Origin: Ottowia thiooxydans DSM 14619
GTDB taxonomy: Bacteria; Pseudomonadota; Gammaproteobacteria; Burkholderiales; Burkholderiaceae_C
Direction: 5' to 3'
DNA length: 64,000 bases
Assembly (NCBI RefSeq): GCF_000422885.1
Contig: NZ_AUGX01000014.1
Span: forward strand, 62,001 to 126,000
A program made the position numbers and the translations under genes. Shown here in pieces: positions 57,207-64,000 of this stretch. Positions within the stretch are counted from its first letter, which is position 1. Each line of letters begins with the position of its first letter. The notes beneath the pieces were generated by a model. It was not told the origin of the DNA. It was given only the letters and a program-made list of their open reading frames with translations, and did not search any database.

Positions 57207-58158
57207 CCTTGACCACCTTTGCCCATTTTGCGGTGTCTGCCTTGATGGTGGCGGCGAACTGCTGTGGTGATCCACCGAGCAGTTCCACGCCCAGCGTTTC
57301 GAAGCGGTCCTGCACATCTTTTCGCGCAAGCACTTTGTTGATTTCAGTGTTGAGCGTCTGCATGATGGGCGCTGGCGTGCCGGCAGGGGCCAACAGCCCG
57401 TACCACGAAGCCACCTCGTACCCGGGATAGATTTCGCCCAATGTAGGTACGTTTTTCAGGGAGCTGAGCCGCTTAGCTGAAGTCACGGCCAGGGCCCGTA
57501 CCTTGCCATTGGCGATCAGCGCTTCCACTGTGGGGAGTGCGGTGACCAGCATCTGGATCTGGCCTGCCAACAGATCTTGCAGAGCTGGGGCGCCACCTTT
57601 GTACGAGACGTGAGACATGCGGGTGCCTGCGCGCGCGGCATACAACTCTCCTGCCAAATGACCCGTGCTTCCATTGCCTGCGGACGAGAAAAACAAGGGC
57701 GAAGGTGCTGCTTTGGCCAGTGCTGTGAATTCCTGAATGGTGTTGGCCTGAACCGAAGGATGCACCACCAGTACCAGTGCCGCTTGCCCGATGTTGATGA
57801 TGGGGGCCAGATCACGTTGAGGGTCAAACGGCAACTTCTTGTAGGTGTGGGGATTGATGGCCATGGTGCCATCGAAGCTCATCACCATGGTGTAGCCGTC
57901 TGGTGGGGACTTGGCCGCCATGTCCGTACCGATGTTGCCGTTGGCGCCAGGGCGGTTGTCGATCACGATCTGCTGGCCGAGCAGAGGCGATAAATGCTGC
58001 GCAATGATCCGGCCCATCACATCCGTGGTACCGCCCGCCGAGAACGGCACGATCATCCGTATTGGCTTGGATGGGTAGGCCTGCGCACGTGCTGCAAATG
58101 GCGAAAGCAGTAGGGCGGCGGCGAGAGCCTGGGTTGTTTTTCTGCGTTGTAAGTTCAT
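57184..58158 (-). CDS. TctC/Bug family tripartite tricarboxylate transporter solute-binding protein
   Basis: A 324-residue periplasmic binding protein with a signal peptide ending in ARAQA at about 26, and the Bug motif YPSKPIRMIVPFSAGGTTDVMGR. The partner TctA and TctB membrane proteins are not here; in Burkholderiales orphan Bug genes are common. Substrates are carboxylates such as citrate, tartrate or aromatic acids. Preceded by GAGGAG before the ATG; the gene follows the ketopantoate-reductase-like gene by 34 bases. Confidence 0.93.
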   Translation of the reverse strand: MNLQRRKTTQALAAALLLSPFAARAQAYPSKPIRMIVPFSAGGTTDVMGRIIAQHLSPLLGQQIVIDNRPGANGNIGTDMAAKSPPDGYTMVMSFDGTMAINPHTYKKLPFDPQRDLAPIINIGQAALVLVVHPSVQANTIQEFTALAKAAPSPLFFSSAGNGSTGHLAGELYAARAGTRMSHVSYKGGAPALQDLLAGQIQMLVTALPTVEALIANGKVRALAVTSAKRLSSLKNVPTLGEIYPGYEVASWYGLLAPAGTPAPIMQTLNTEINKVLARKDVQDRFETLGVELLGGSPQQFAATIKADTAKWAKVVKDANIQLD

Positions 58159-58192
58159 ACATGTCTCCTCAAAGAGTGGTGTGTTCTCGTGT

Positions 58193-59107
58193 TTAAAAAT
58201 CTCGCTCGCGTTGCTTAACTAGCGCTGTGAGGGTGGCATTGACGGGGGCTTCCTGGCCGGCTCTGGCGGCTTGCCGCGGGATGGCGCCGTTGATGACGTC
58301 AATTTCGCTATGGCGACGTTTTTCATGGTCGAGCAGCACGGACGGTTTGGCATCCGCCACCCGGGCCCCGAAGGCCCTAACGTGCGCCACGGCATCCTCA
58401 ACCTGAATGGCCACGCCACACGCGCGGGCCACATGCCATGCTTCCACGGCGGCAGCTCGGCTCACCGGACCTATCCCAGGATCGTCCATGACCTGCCCGA
58501 CGGTCATGCCCGTCAGTGCGCAGGGCGCGCTGTAGGCCACGTTACAGATCAGTTTTTCCCACTGCATGGCCAGCACGTCAGCTACGGCTTCCGCATTGAA
58601 TCCTGCGCTGCGCCACACCTTGGCGACGCCATCTGCCTGCGCGAAAGGCAAGCCGGCATAAGCGCCCATGCGAACTGCTGCCATGCCTTCATGCCGAGCG
58701 TGGGCTGGGCCACGCAGGGATGCGCCGAAGGCGGCCGCCACCCCCACAAGCAGTCGATCGGCTCCCACTTCCTCTGCAACAAGATCTGCACTTCCCAGGC
58801 CATTTTGTATGGTCAGCACCACGGTGTGCGGGGCCAGCATGGCACGTGCATCGCGCGCGGCTTGTGCGGTTTGCGAGGCCTTGGTGGCGATGATCACCAA
58901 GTCCATGGGTTCGTGCGGGACCTCCGTAGCGGCCGCCATGCGCACAGTACGGTCGCCGCTGGCGCCTTCCACACGCAGACCCTGGTCACGGATCGTTTGC
59001 ACATGCTCCTGCCAACGGTCTATGACCTGTAATTCATTCCCCGCACTCGCCAGAAGCCCGGCGTACACCGAGCCCATGGCTCCACATCCCATGACTGCGA
59101 TTTTCAT
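58193..59107 (-). CDS. 2-dehydropantoate 2-reductase family protein
   Basis: A 304-residue oxidoreductase of the PanE/ApbA fold with the dinucleotide motif GCGAMGSVYAG at 7-17, TKASQT and QNGLG, catalytic Lys185 (WEKLICNVAYSAPCALTG) and Glu269 (RRHSEIDVINGAI). True PanE reduces ketopantoate; in catabolic clusters this family has other 2-oxo acids as substrates. The position 16 bases after the enolase-superfamily gene implies it acts on a product of that enzyme. Confidence 0.85.
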   Translation of the reverse strand: MKIAVMGCGAMGSVYAGLLASAGNELQVIDRWQEHVQTIRDQGLRVEGASGDRTVRMAAATEVPHEPMDLVIIATKASQTAQAARDARAMLAPHTVVLTIQNGLGSADLVAEEVGADRLLVGVAAAFGASLRGPAHARHEGMAAVRMGAYAGLPFAQADGVAKVWRSAGFNAEAVADVLAMQWEKLICNVAYSAPCALTGMTVGQVMDDPGIGPVSRAAAVEAWHVARACGVAIQVEDAVAHVRAFGARVADAKPSVLLDHEKRRHSEIDVINGAIPRQAARAGQEAPVNATLTALVKQRERDF

Positions 59108-59123
59108 TTGAAGCCTCTTTCGC

Positions 59124-60290
59124 TCAAGCCAGGAGTTGACGCAGTGAAGGTGCGAGCTCTTGCTTCGCTTCCAGGCCGAAACCGGGCGCGTCTGTAGGGC
59201 GAACCAAACCGCCGCCTACAGCGCAGCCAGGTGGATAGCCACCGAAAGGCTGAAACACGCCAGGGTAGGCTTCGCAACCTCCCAGCCCGAGACCGGTGGC
59301 AATGTGTAAATTGATCAGATGCCCCCCGTGCGGATGGGCTTGAGCACGGTCGTAGCCCGCCGCTTCCATCAGTGCCAGCATGTTTGTGTATTCGGTTAAG
59401 CCATAGGCCAATCCGGCATCCATCTGAAACACATCAATGCCACGGCGCATGCCGCCAAAGCGCAGAAGGTTGCGTACGTCTGCTGTAGAGAACAGGTTTT
59501 CACCAGTGGCGACTCTGCCGCCGTAGCCCTCAATCACCAACCGATTGAGTTCGAAGTCCAGTGGGTCACCGACTTCCTCATACCAGCGCAACTCCAGGGG
59601 CTTGAGCTGTTCCGCGTACTCAAGGGCGGTGGGTAAATCGAACCGCCCATTGGCATCTACCGCCAGATTGCTTCCACCGCCTGCCATTTCCAAGGCAGCA
59701 TGCACTCGCTCCATATCCTGGGAGAGTGAGGCGCCTCCTATCTTGATCTTGAACGCGCTAAAGCCTTGATCGCGGTAGCCTGCAAGTTCGTCAGACAGCC
59801 GTCGTACGTTGTCTTCACCGGGGTAGTAGTAGCCGCCGGCCGCATACACGTGCACGCCATCAGCGGCTGTGCGGCCGAAGTGGCGCGCAATGGTGTGGCA
59901 GGCCGGCTCATCGCGCAGTTTGGCGTTGAGGTCCCACAGCGCGAGTTCGAGTGCGCCAACCGCTGCAGCGCGGTCGCCGTGGCCCCCGGGCTTCTCGTTG
60001 CGCATCATCACCTTCAGAGCGCGGGCTGCATCGAACGCAGTGCCATCGTCCGTGAGCAGATCCGCCGGTGGCGCCGCCAACAGGCGCGGAATGAATCGTT
60101 CGCGTAGTAAGCCACCTTGGGCGAAGCGGCCAATGGAGTCGAACGCCAAGCCTACGAGTGGTTTGCCCTGACGCACCACATCTGTGAAAACAGCGACCAG
60201 CGAGACGGTGTGTTCGGAGAAGTTGACCAAAGCGTTGGCAATATTGCCTTCGAGCGGGACGGTGAGTTCGCGGATGTCAGTGATACGCAT
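59124..60290 (-). CDS. enolase-superfamily dehydratase, D-tartrate dehydratase-like
   Basis: A 388-residue mandelate racemase/muconate lactonizing family protein. The active site is complete: Lys181-x-Lys183 (FKIKIG), metal ligands Asp212 (VDANG), Glu238 and Glu264 (ATGENLF), and the Asp291-His321 dyad (QMDAG, HPHGG). These positions are each one less than the corresponding ones I recall for Bradyrhizobium D-tartrate dehydratase (K182, K184, D213, E239, E265, D292, H322), and long stretches (NEKPGGHGDR, YAAGGYYYPG, WYEEVGDPLDF) look alike. It likely converts D-tartrate or a close 2,3-dihydroxy diacid to an oxo acid. The start at 60290 is preferred over 60320. It begins the minus-strand operon right after an operator-like palindrome. 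Confidence 0.85.
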   Translation of the reverse strand: MRITDIRELTVPLEGNIANALVNFSEHTVSLVAVFTDVVRQGKPLVGLAFDSIGRFAQGGLLRERFIPRLLAAPPADLLTDDGTAFDAARALKVMMRNEKPGGHGDRAAAVGALELALWDLNAKLRDEPACHTIARHFGRTAADGVHVYAAGGYYYPGEDNVRRLSDELAGYRDQGFSAFKIKIGGASLSQDMERVHAALEMAGGGSNLAVDANGRFDLPTALEYAEQLKPLELRWYEEVGDPLDFELNRLVIEGYGGRVATGENLFSTADVRNLLRFGGMRRGIDVFQMDAGLAYGLTEYTNMLALMEAAGYDRAQAHPHGGHLINLHIATGLGLGGCEAYPGVFQPFGGYPPGCAVGGGLVRPTDAPGFGLEAKQELAPSLRQLLA

Positions 60291-60313
60291 GAGGGTGAGT
60301 CGGATTCTTAAAA

Positions 60314-60327
60314 TGCACACGTGTGCA
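60314..60327. promoter_or_regulatory. operator-like palindrome O1
   Basis: Perfect 14-base palindrome TGCACACGTGTGCA in the divergent promoter region, 30 bases ahead of the enolase-superfamily ATG. The form resembles LacI/GalR-family operators with a central CG. Flanks (CTTAAAA and AAA) are repeated at O2. Confidence 0.75.
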
Positions 60328-60413
60328 AAACGGATTGGAGATTAGCTAAAACAGTTTTAGCTGTCAATGGGTTTTGAAAAATTGGAAGAATGGTATTCGT
60401 TGGAGGCTTAAAA

Positions 60414-60427
60414 TGATTACGTGTGCA
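60414..60427. promoter_or_regulatory. operator-like half-palindrome O2
   Basis: TGATTACGTGTGCA shares the right half and the flanks (CTTAAAATG...ACGTGTGCAAA) with O1 and is exactly 100 bases downstream of it. It lies about 26 bases ahead of the LeuC-like ATG. The left half is degenerate, so it may bind more weakly. Confidence 0.65.
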
Positions 60428-60446
60428 AAGCTAATCAACCACTTCC

Positions 60447-61877
60447 ATGACGCAAGCCTCAGGCGCTCCGAGAACCCTGTTCGACAAACTCTGGGATGCC
60501 CATTGCGTGGGCGAACTGGCTGATGGGCGCATGCTGATCCATGTGGATCGCCACCTGGTTCACGATCTTTCCAGCCCTCAGGCGTTCGACGGACTTCGTG
60601 CTTCGGGCCGCAGAGTGCGCAACCCAGAGCGAACTTTCGCCATGGCCGATCACATCGTTTCTACAGAAACGGGGAGAGGAGATGCCACTGTGCCTGGTGG
60701 CGAGGAGATGATTGTGGCGCTGCGCCGCAATGCCAGCCAGTTTGGCATCCGCCATTTCGATCTGGGCGACCCGGGGCAGGGCATCGTGCATGTTGTTGCG
60801 CCGGAGCAGGGGCTGGTGCACCCGGGCATGACGGTGGTTTGCGGCGACAGCCACACGTGCACCCTGGGCGCCTTGGGTGCCTGGGCGTGGGGGATAGGCA
60901 CGTCCGAAGTGGAGCATGTATTGGCTACACAGACGCTTGCGCTACACATGCCTCACGCGATGCGCATCCACCTCAACGGCGAAATTGCCCCAGGGCTTTC
61001 AGCCAAGGATCTGGCTCTGTATTTGCTGCGGCGCATTGGTGTTCGTGGTGCGGCTGCAGGTTTCGTGGAAATGTGCGGCAATGTCGTGGATGCGCTGAGC
61101 ATGGAGGCACGCTTCACCTTGTGCAACATGGGGATTGAGGCAGGCGCGCGTGCGGCGGTGATCGCGCCAGACGAGATCACCTTGTCGTATCTGCGTCAGC
61201 GATGCCAGGCGCTGCCACAGCTGGACCAGGCGCTCGCGCAGTGGGCTACCTGGCGCGGCGATGCGGGTGCGAGATACTCCGAAGAGTTGGAGATCAAGGT
61301 TTTGCTGCATTCACCCCAGTTCACCTGGGGCATTACCCCGGCGCAGGCTTTGGCTGCGCAGGAACGCCTTCCGCTTCTTGGCGAGGCCCGTGATGCGGAG
61401 GAAGCTGCCCAGTGGCGGCGCTCTTATGAGTACATGGGGCTGGAGCCTGGTACTTCGCTGGAAGGGCAGTCAGTGGACCGCGTGTTCATTGGTTCGTGTA
61501 CCAATGGCCGACTATCGGATCTGCAGGAGGCCGCTACCCTTATCAAGGGGTACCGCGTGGCTTCGCACGTGCACGCCATGGTCGTGCCGGGCTCGAGTGC
61601 CGTCAGGCGTGAGGCTGAGGCTCTTGGGCTCGATAAGATTTTCATGGACGCCGGTTTCGAATGGCGTGAACCGGGATGTTCCATGTGCGTAGGTATGAAT
61701 GCGGACAAGGTGGCCCCCGGGCAGCGCTGTGTCTCCACCTCCAACCGCAACTTTGAAGGGCGGCAGGGGCCGGGCGCGCGCACCCATCTGGCTAGTCCGG
61801 CGAGCGCTGCGGCGGCTGCGGTTGCCGGCCGAATCATTGATCACCGCGAGCTGAAAGCACCTTATGCAGAAATTTGA
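60447..61877 (+). CDS. aconitase-family dehydratase, LeuC-like large subunit
   Basis: A 476-residue [4Fe-4S] hydro-lyase of the isopropylmalate isomerase large-subunit family. The cluster ligands are Cys351 (GSCTNGR) and Cys411 and Cys414 ([11 protein letters not shown]). The N-terminal [31 protein letters not shown] and [15 protein letters not shown]-type segment are typical of LeuC. In a catabolic cluster with TctC and a LacI regulator rather than leuB, it likely acts on a substituted malate or maleate, not on leucine synthesis. It overlaps the small-subunit gene by 14 bases. Confidence 0.9.
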   Translation: MTQASGAPRTLFDKLWDAHCVGELADGRMLIHVDRHLVHDLSSPQAFDGLRASGRRVRNPERTFAMADHIVSTETGRGDATVPGGEEMIVALRRNASQFGIRHFDLGDPGQGIVHVVAPEQGLVHPGMTVVCGDSHTCTLGALGAWAWGIGTSEVEHVLATQTLALHMPHAMRIHLNGEIAPGLSAKDLALYLLRRIGVRGAAAGFVEMCGNVVDALSMEARFTLCNMGIEAGARAAVIAPDEITLSYLRQRCQALPQLDQALAQWATWRGDAGARYSEELEIKVLLHSPQFTWGITPAQALAAQERLPLLGEARDAEEAAQWRRSYEYMGLEPGTSLEGQSVDRVFIGSCTNGRLSDLQEAATLIKGYRVASHVHAMVVPGSSAVRREAEALGLDKIFMDAGFEWREPGCSMCVGMNADKVAPGQRCVSTSNRNFEGRQGPGARTHLASPASAAAAAVAGRIIDHRELKAPYAEI

Positions 61878-62472
61878 AGTGATTGAGGGCATCGCACTGC
61901 CACTGGACCGAACCAACATCGATACCGATGCCATCATTCCTCAGCGCTGGTTGGTGACCGTCTCGCGCCACGGGCTGGGAGAAGGGCTTTTCGGTAGCCT
62001 TCGATACGATGTCAATGGCCACGACCAGCCGGATTTCATCCTCAATCAACCGGCCTACCAAGGCGCTCGCATCATCGTGGCCGGCGCTAACTACGGCTGT
62101 GGTTCATCGCGTGAGCACGCCGTGTGGGCGCACCTGGACTATGGTGTGCGCGCCGTCATTGCGCCAAGCTTTGGCCCGATTTTCTACGGCAATAGCCTGA
62201 ACAATGGCCTGCTGCCCGTGGAGCTGCCGGCCGACCAGGTGGCCATACTAATGGCGCAGTTGCTGGCCAGCCCAGGTGCGCGTTGTGGGGTGGATCTTCG
62301 AACCAATGAAGTGACCGGGCCTGATGGCGTGGTCTATCCCTTCACCATGGACGCCGGGCGCAGGCAGGCGCTGCTTAAGGGGTTGGACGACATTGCCCTT
62401 ACAGAGCGCGAGGCGGATCGTATTTCCGCTTTTCAGCAGCAGCAATTGGCTCGGATGCCGTGGTTGGCATGA
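61864..62472 (+). CDS. aconitase-family dehydratase, LeuD-like small subunit
   Basis: A 202-residue swivel-domain subunit; [17 protein letters not shown] and [22 protein letters not shown] are the LeuD signature. Forms the hydro-lyase with the overlapping large subunit. Length is normal for LeuD. Ends on the ATGA of the LacI-type gene. Confidence 0.93.
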   Translation: MQKFEVIEGIALPLDRTNIDTDAIIPQRWLVTVSRHGLGEGLFGSLRYDVNGHDQPDFILNQPAYQGARIIVAGANYGCGSSREHAVWAHLDYGVRAVIAPSFGPIFYGNSLNNGLLPVELPADQVAILMAQLLASPGARCGVDLRTNEVTGPDGVVYPFTMDAGRRQALLKGLDDIALTEREADRISAFQQQQLARMPWLA

Positions 62473-63542
62473 CAGGTAGGATGGCGAAAATGAAAGCCAC
62501 AATTCACGCAGGCAACGCCACTGTCACCATCCGCAATATTGCGGACGACTTGGCCATGTCGCATTCCACGGTCTCGCGCGCACTCGCTGATCACCCCAAC
62601 GTCAAGTCGGAGACCAAACTGAGGGTGCAGGCACGTGCCCGTGAATTGGGCTACGTGCCTAATGGGCTGGCGCAGAGCATGCGCGGCACACATGGGCCGG
62701 TGCTGGGGCTGGTCATCCCTGACATCCGCAACGAGTTTTACGCCTCCATGGCCCAGATCGTGGCCGATGCTGCGGCGGCACGCGGCTTTCACCTTGCGCT
62801 CAGCATTACTGAAGACGACCCAGACCGTGAGATGGGCGATGTTCGTGCGCTGCTCGTCTCTCGTGCGGCAGGGGTCATCATCACGCCCAGTAGCGGCATA
62901 CGGGCAGAAACCCTGGACATGCTGCGTGGTGTCAATGCGGCTCAACTCGTGCGCCACCACCCAGGGATTGCGCATGAGGCGGTGCTGATCGACGATTTCG
63001 CAGGAGTGGCTTCTGCAACCCGGCATCTGGTCAACTACGGCCATCGCCGGATCGCCTACGTGGGCACCCATCCTGACATCAGTTGCGGGCTGGACCGGCA
63101 TGAGGGGTTCCGGACGGTGATGGCCGAGCATGGGTTGGATGCATCTCACGCAGCGCTTGGCCCCCCACGGCCGGAGTTTGCCCAACATGCCGTGACTTCG
63201 CTGCTGGCAGGTGGGACCCAGCGGCCTACCGCTTTGGTAGTGGGCAGCTCTAGCCTCACGATCGGCGCGCTGGAGGCCCTGCGCGGCCTGCGCTTGCGCT
63301 GGCCCGAAGATATCTCGGTTGTAGGCTACGGCGACCCAGTCTGGTTCAAGCTGATTGGTGATGGCCTCACTACGGTGCAGTTGCCCGTGCAAGATATGGG
63401 CCGGTACGCAACCAGCCTTTTGTTGATGCGCTTTGAAGGCAGTTCTACTTTGGTTCCCAGCCAAACCGGGCATGCATCGCGGTTCGCACCGTCGCTGGTG
63501 GTGCGGGGATCGACGGCTATTTGCGCGCGCTCCCCGTTGTAA
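62469..63542 (+). CDS. LacI-family transcriptional regulator
   Basis: A 357-residue regulator with the N-terminal helix-turn-helix ([26 protein letters not shown]) and hinge (ARELGYVPN), then a periplasmic-binding-like effector domain. Probably represses both divergent operons through the palindromes at 60314 and 60414, with the pathway substrate or an intermediate as inducer. ATG 62469 overlaps the leuD-like stop; other in-frame starts lie at 62460, 62481 and 62490. Confidence 0.9.
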   Translation: MTGRMAKMKATIHAGNATVTIRNIADDLAMSHSTVSRALADHPNVKSETKLRVQARARELGYVPNGLAQSMRGTHGPVLGLVIPDIRNEFYASMAQIVADAAAARGFHLALSITEDDPDREMGDVRALLVSRAAGVIITPSSGIRAETLDMLRGVNAAQLVRHHPGIAHEAVLIDDFAGVASATRHLVNYGHRRIAYVGTHPDISCGLDRHEGFRTVMAEHGLDASHAALGPPRPEFAQHAVTSLLAGGTQRPTALVVGSSSLTIGALEALRGLRLRWPEDISVVGYGDPVWFKLIGDGLTTVQLPVQDMGRYATSLLLMRFEGSSTLVPSQTGHASRFAPSLVVRGSTAICARSPL

Positions 63543-63632
63543 ATCCGGTCTGAAGTCTCGCTCTGTTGGAAAGAGGGCCAGTGTTTTTTCCAGGTAGTCG
63601 GATTAGCGTCAAAAAATAGCGAAAATAGGTCC

Positions 63633-64000
63633 ATGCTGACTGAACTACGGCGCACCTTGGTCAGCAAGAGCTGGCTGCCCGATCTGGCTTTAATTGCGCT
63701 GGCGTGGTGGGCCGCGTTCTGGCTGCGCTTCAATCTGGGCTTGCCTGCGCGCTACGTGCAGGACGCCTTGCTCACCACCCCCATTGCGTTGCTGGGCATG
63801 GCCTGTGGGCTCACCCTGATGCACGTGCCTCGCCAATCCTGGCGGTATGTCAGCTTGGCCGATCTGCGGCGTCTGGCGGCCGGAGTAGCGCTGGGCGGGC
63901 TTCTGACCACCACGGTGGTGATGGGGCTGCGCGTCGAAGGCTTTCCACGCTCCGTCTTTCTGATCAGCGCGCTTTTGGCATTGGTCTTTCTGGCCGGCGC
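63633..64000 (+). CDS. FlaA1/CapD/WbpM-type nucleotide-sugar dehydratase (partial, N-terminus)
   Basis: The first 122 codons of a gene that runs off the window. The N-terminal part has four hydrophobic helices (about 17-32, 49-66, 86-104, 110-122), and the characteristic SWLPDLALIALAWWAAFWLRFN and HVPRQSWRYVSLADLRRL segments seen at the front of membrane-bound nucleotide-sugar 4,6-dehydratases. The catalytic Rossmann domain lies beyond the end. It should belong to the polysaccharide pathway of 50.8-56.8 kb, making the keto sugar for the DegT aminotransferase. Confidence 0.82.
   Translation, partial: MLTELRRTLVSKSWLPDLALIALAWWAAFWLRFNLGLPARYVQDALLTTPIALLGMACGLTLMHVPRQSWRYVSLADLRRLAAGVALGGLLTTTVVMGLRVEGFPRSVFLISALLALVFLAG

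Noticed and set aside
60447-62472. Leucine-biosynthetic leuC-leuD
   Set aside because: No leuB or other leucine gene is next to it, and the genes are divergent from an enolase-superfamily/TctC operon with a LacI-type regulator, which indicates catabolism.

Overview
The window looks like chromosomal core DNA of a betaproteobacterium, order Burkholderiales, most likely family Comamonadaceae. The evidence is gene order and protein sequence: argH / LytTR two-component pair / hemC-hemD-hemX-hemY; DUF177-rpmF-plsX-fabH-fabD-fabG-acpP-fabF; rpoE-rseA-rseB-degP; and lepA-lepB-DUF4845-rnc-era-recO-pdxJ-nagZ are all standard for that group. GC content is moderately high by eye. I see no rRNA, tRNA, CRISPR array, prophage or insertion sequence.

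Layout. 1-8.4 kb (minus strand): an orphan SMI1/KNR4 (SUKH) protein, a very large secreted alpha-2-macroglobulin with an intact CLEQ thioester motif, and argH. 8.5-14.6 kb (plus): sensor kinase and LytTR regulator, then the haem genes hemC, hemD, hemX, hemY. 14.6-21.3 kb (minus): a UPF0016/GDT1 manganese exporter behind a yybP-ykoY manganese riboswitch, ahpF, ahpC with a possible OxyR-type dyad, and rne with a long leader. 22-28 kb: rluC, a HAD phosphatase, a Rieske protein, an S49 peptidase, a small outer-membrane barrel protein, an RsmI-like methylase and Maf. 27.4-34.4 kb: ribosomal protein L32 and fatty-acid synthesis. 34.6-39.3 kb: the sigma-E envelope-stress operon, with a sigma-E-like promoter at its head. 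40-47.8 kb: the lepA to nagZ operon, from which the usual acpS is missing. 47.8-50.7 kb: a small membrane protein, an orphan glycosyltransferase and lysS.

50.8-64 kb is the accessory part. It holds a surface-polysaccharide operon (flippase, hexapeptide acyltransferase, GT4, GT2, DegT/PglE-type aminotransferase, PglC-type initiating sugar transferase). Next comes a 6.7-kb catabolic island: a divergent pair of operons encoding a D-tartrate-dehydratase-like enolase-superfamily enzyme, a ketopantoate-reductase-like enzyme, a TctC binding protein and an ABM-domain protein on one side, and LeuC-like, LeuD-like and a LacI-type regulator on the other. The window ends in the first 122 codons of a FlaA1/CapD/WbpM-type nucleotide-sugar dehydratase, so the sugar-activation genes appear to be split by the island. 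The divergent promoter region carries a perfect 14-bp palindrome and a half-matching copy exactly 100 bp away, each about 30 bp upstream of one operon, which look like operators for the LacI-type protein.

Non-coding points to examine: the riboswitch; a candidate short terminated RNA with two mutually exclusive hairpins ahead of lepA; a 91-bp imperfect palindrome between fabG and acpP; tandem hairpin repeats between era and recO; stacked hairpins between rpmF and plsX; and a terminator-like hairpin inside the rne leader.
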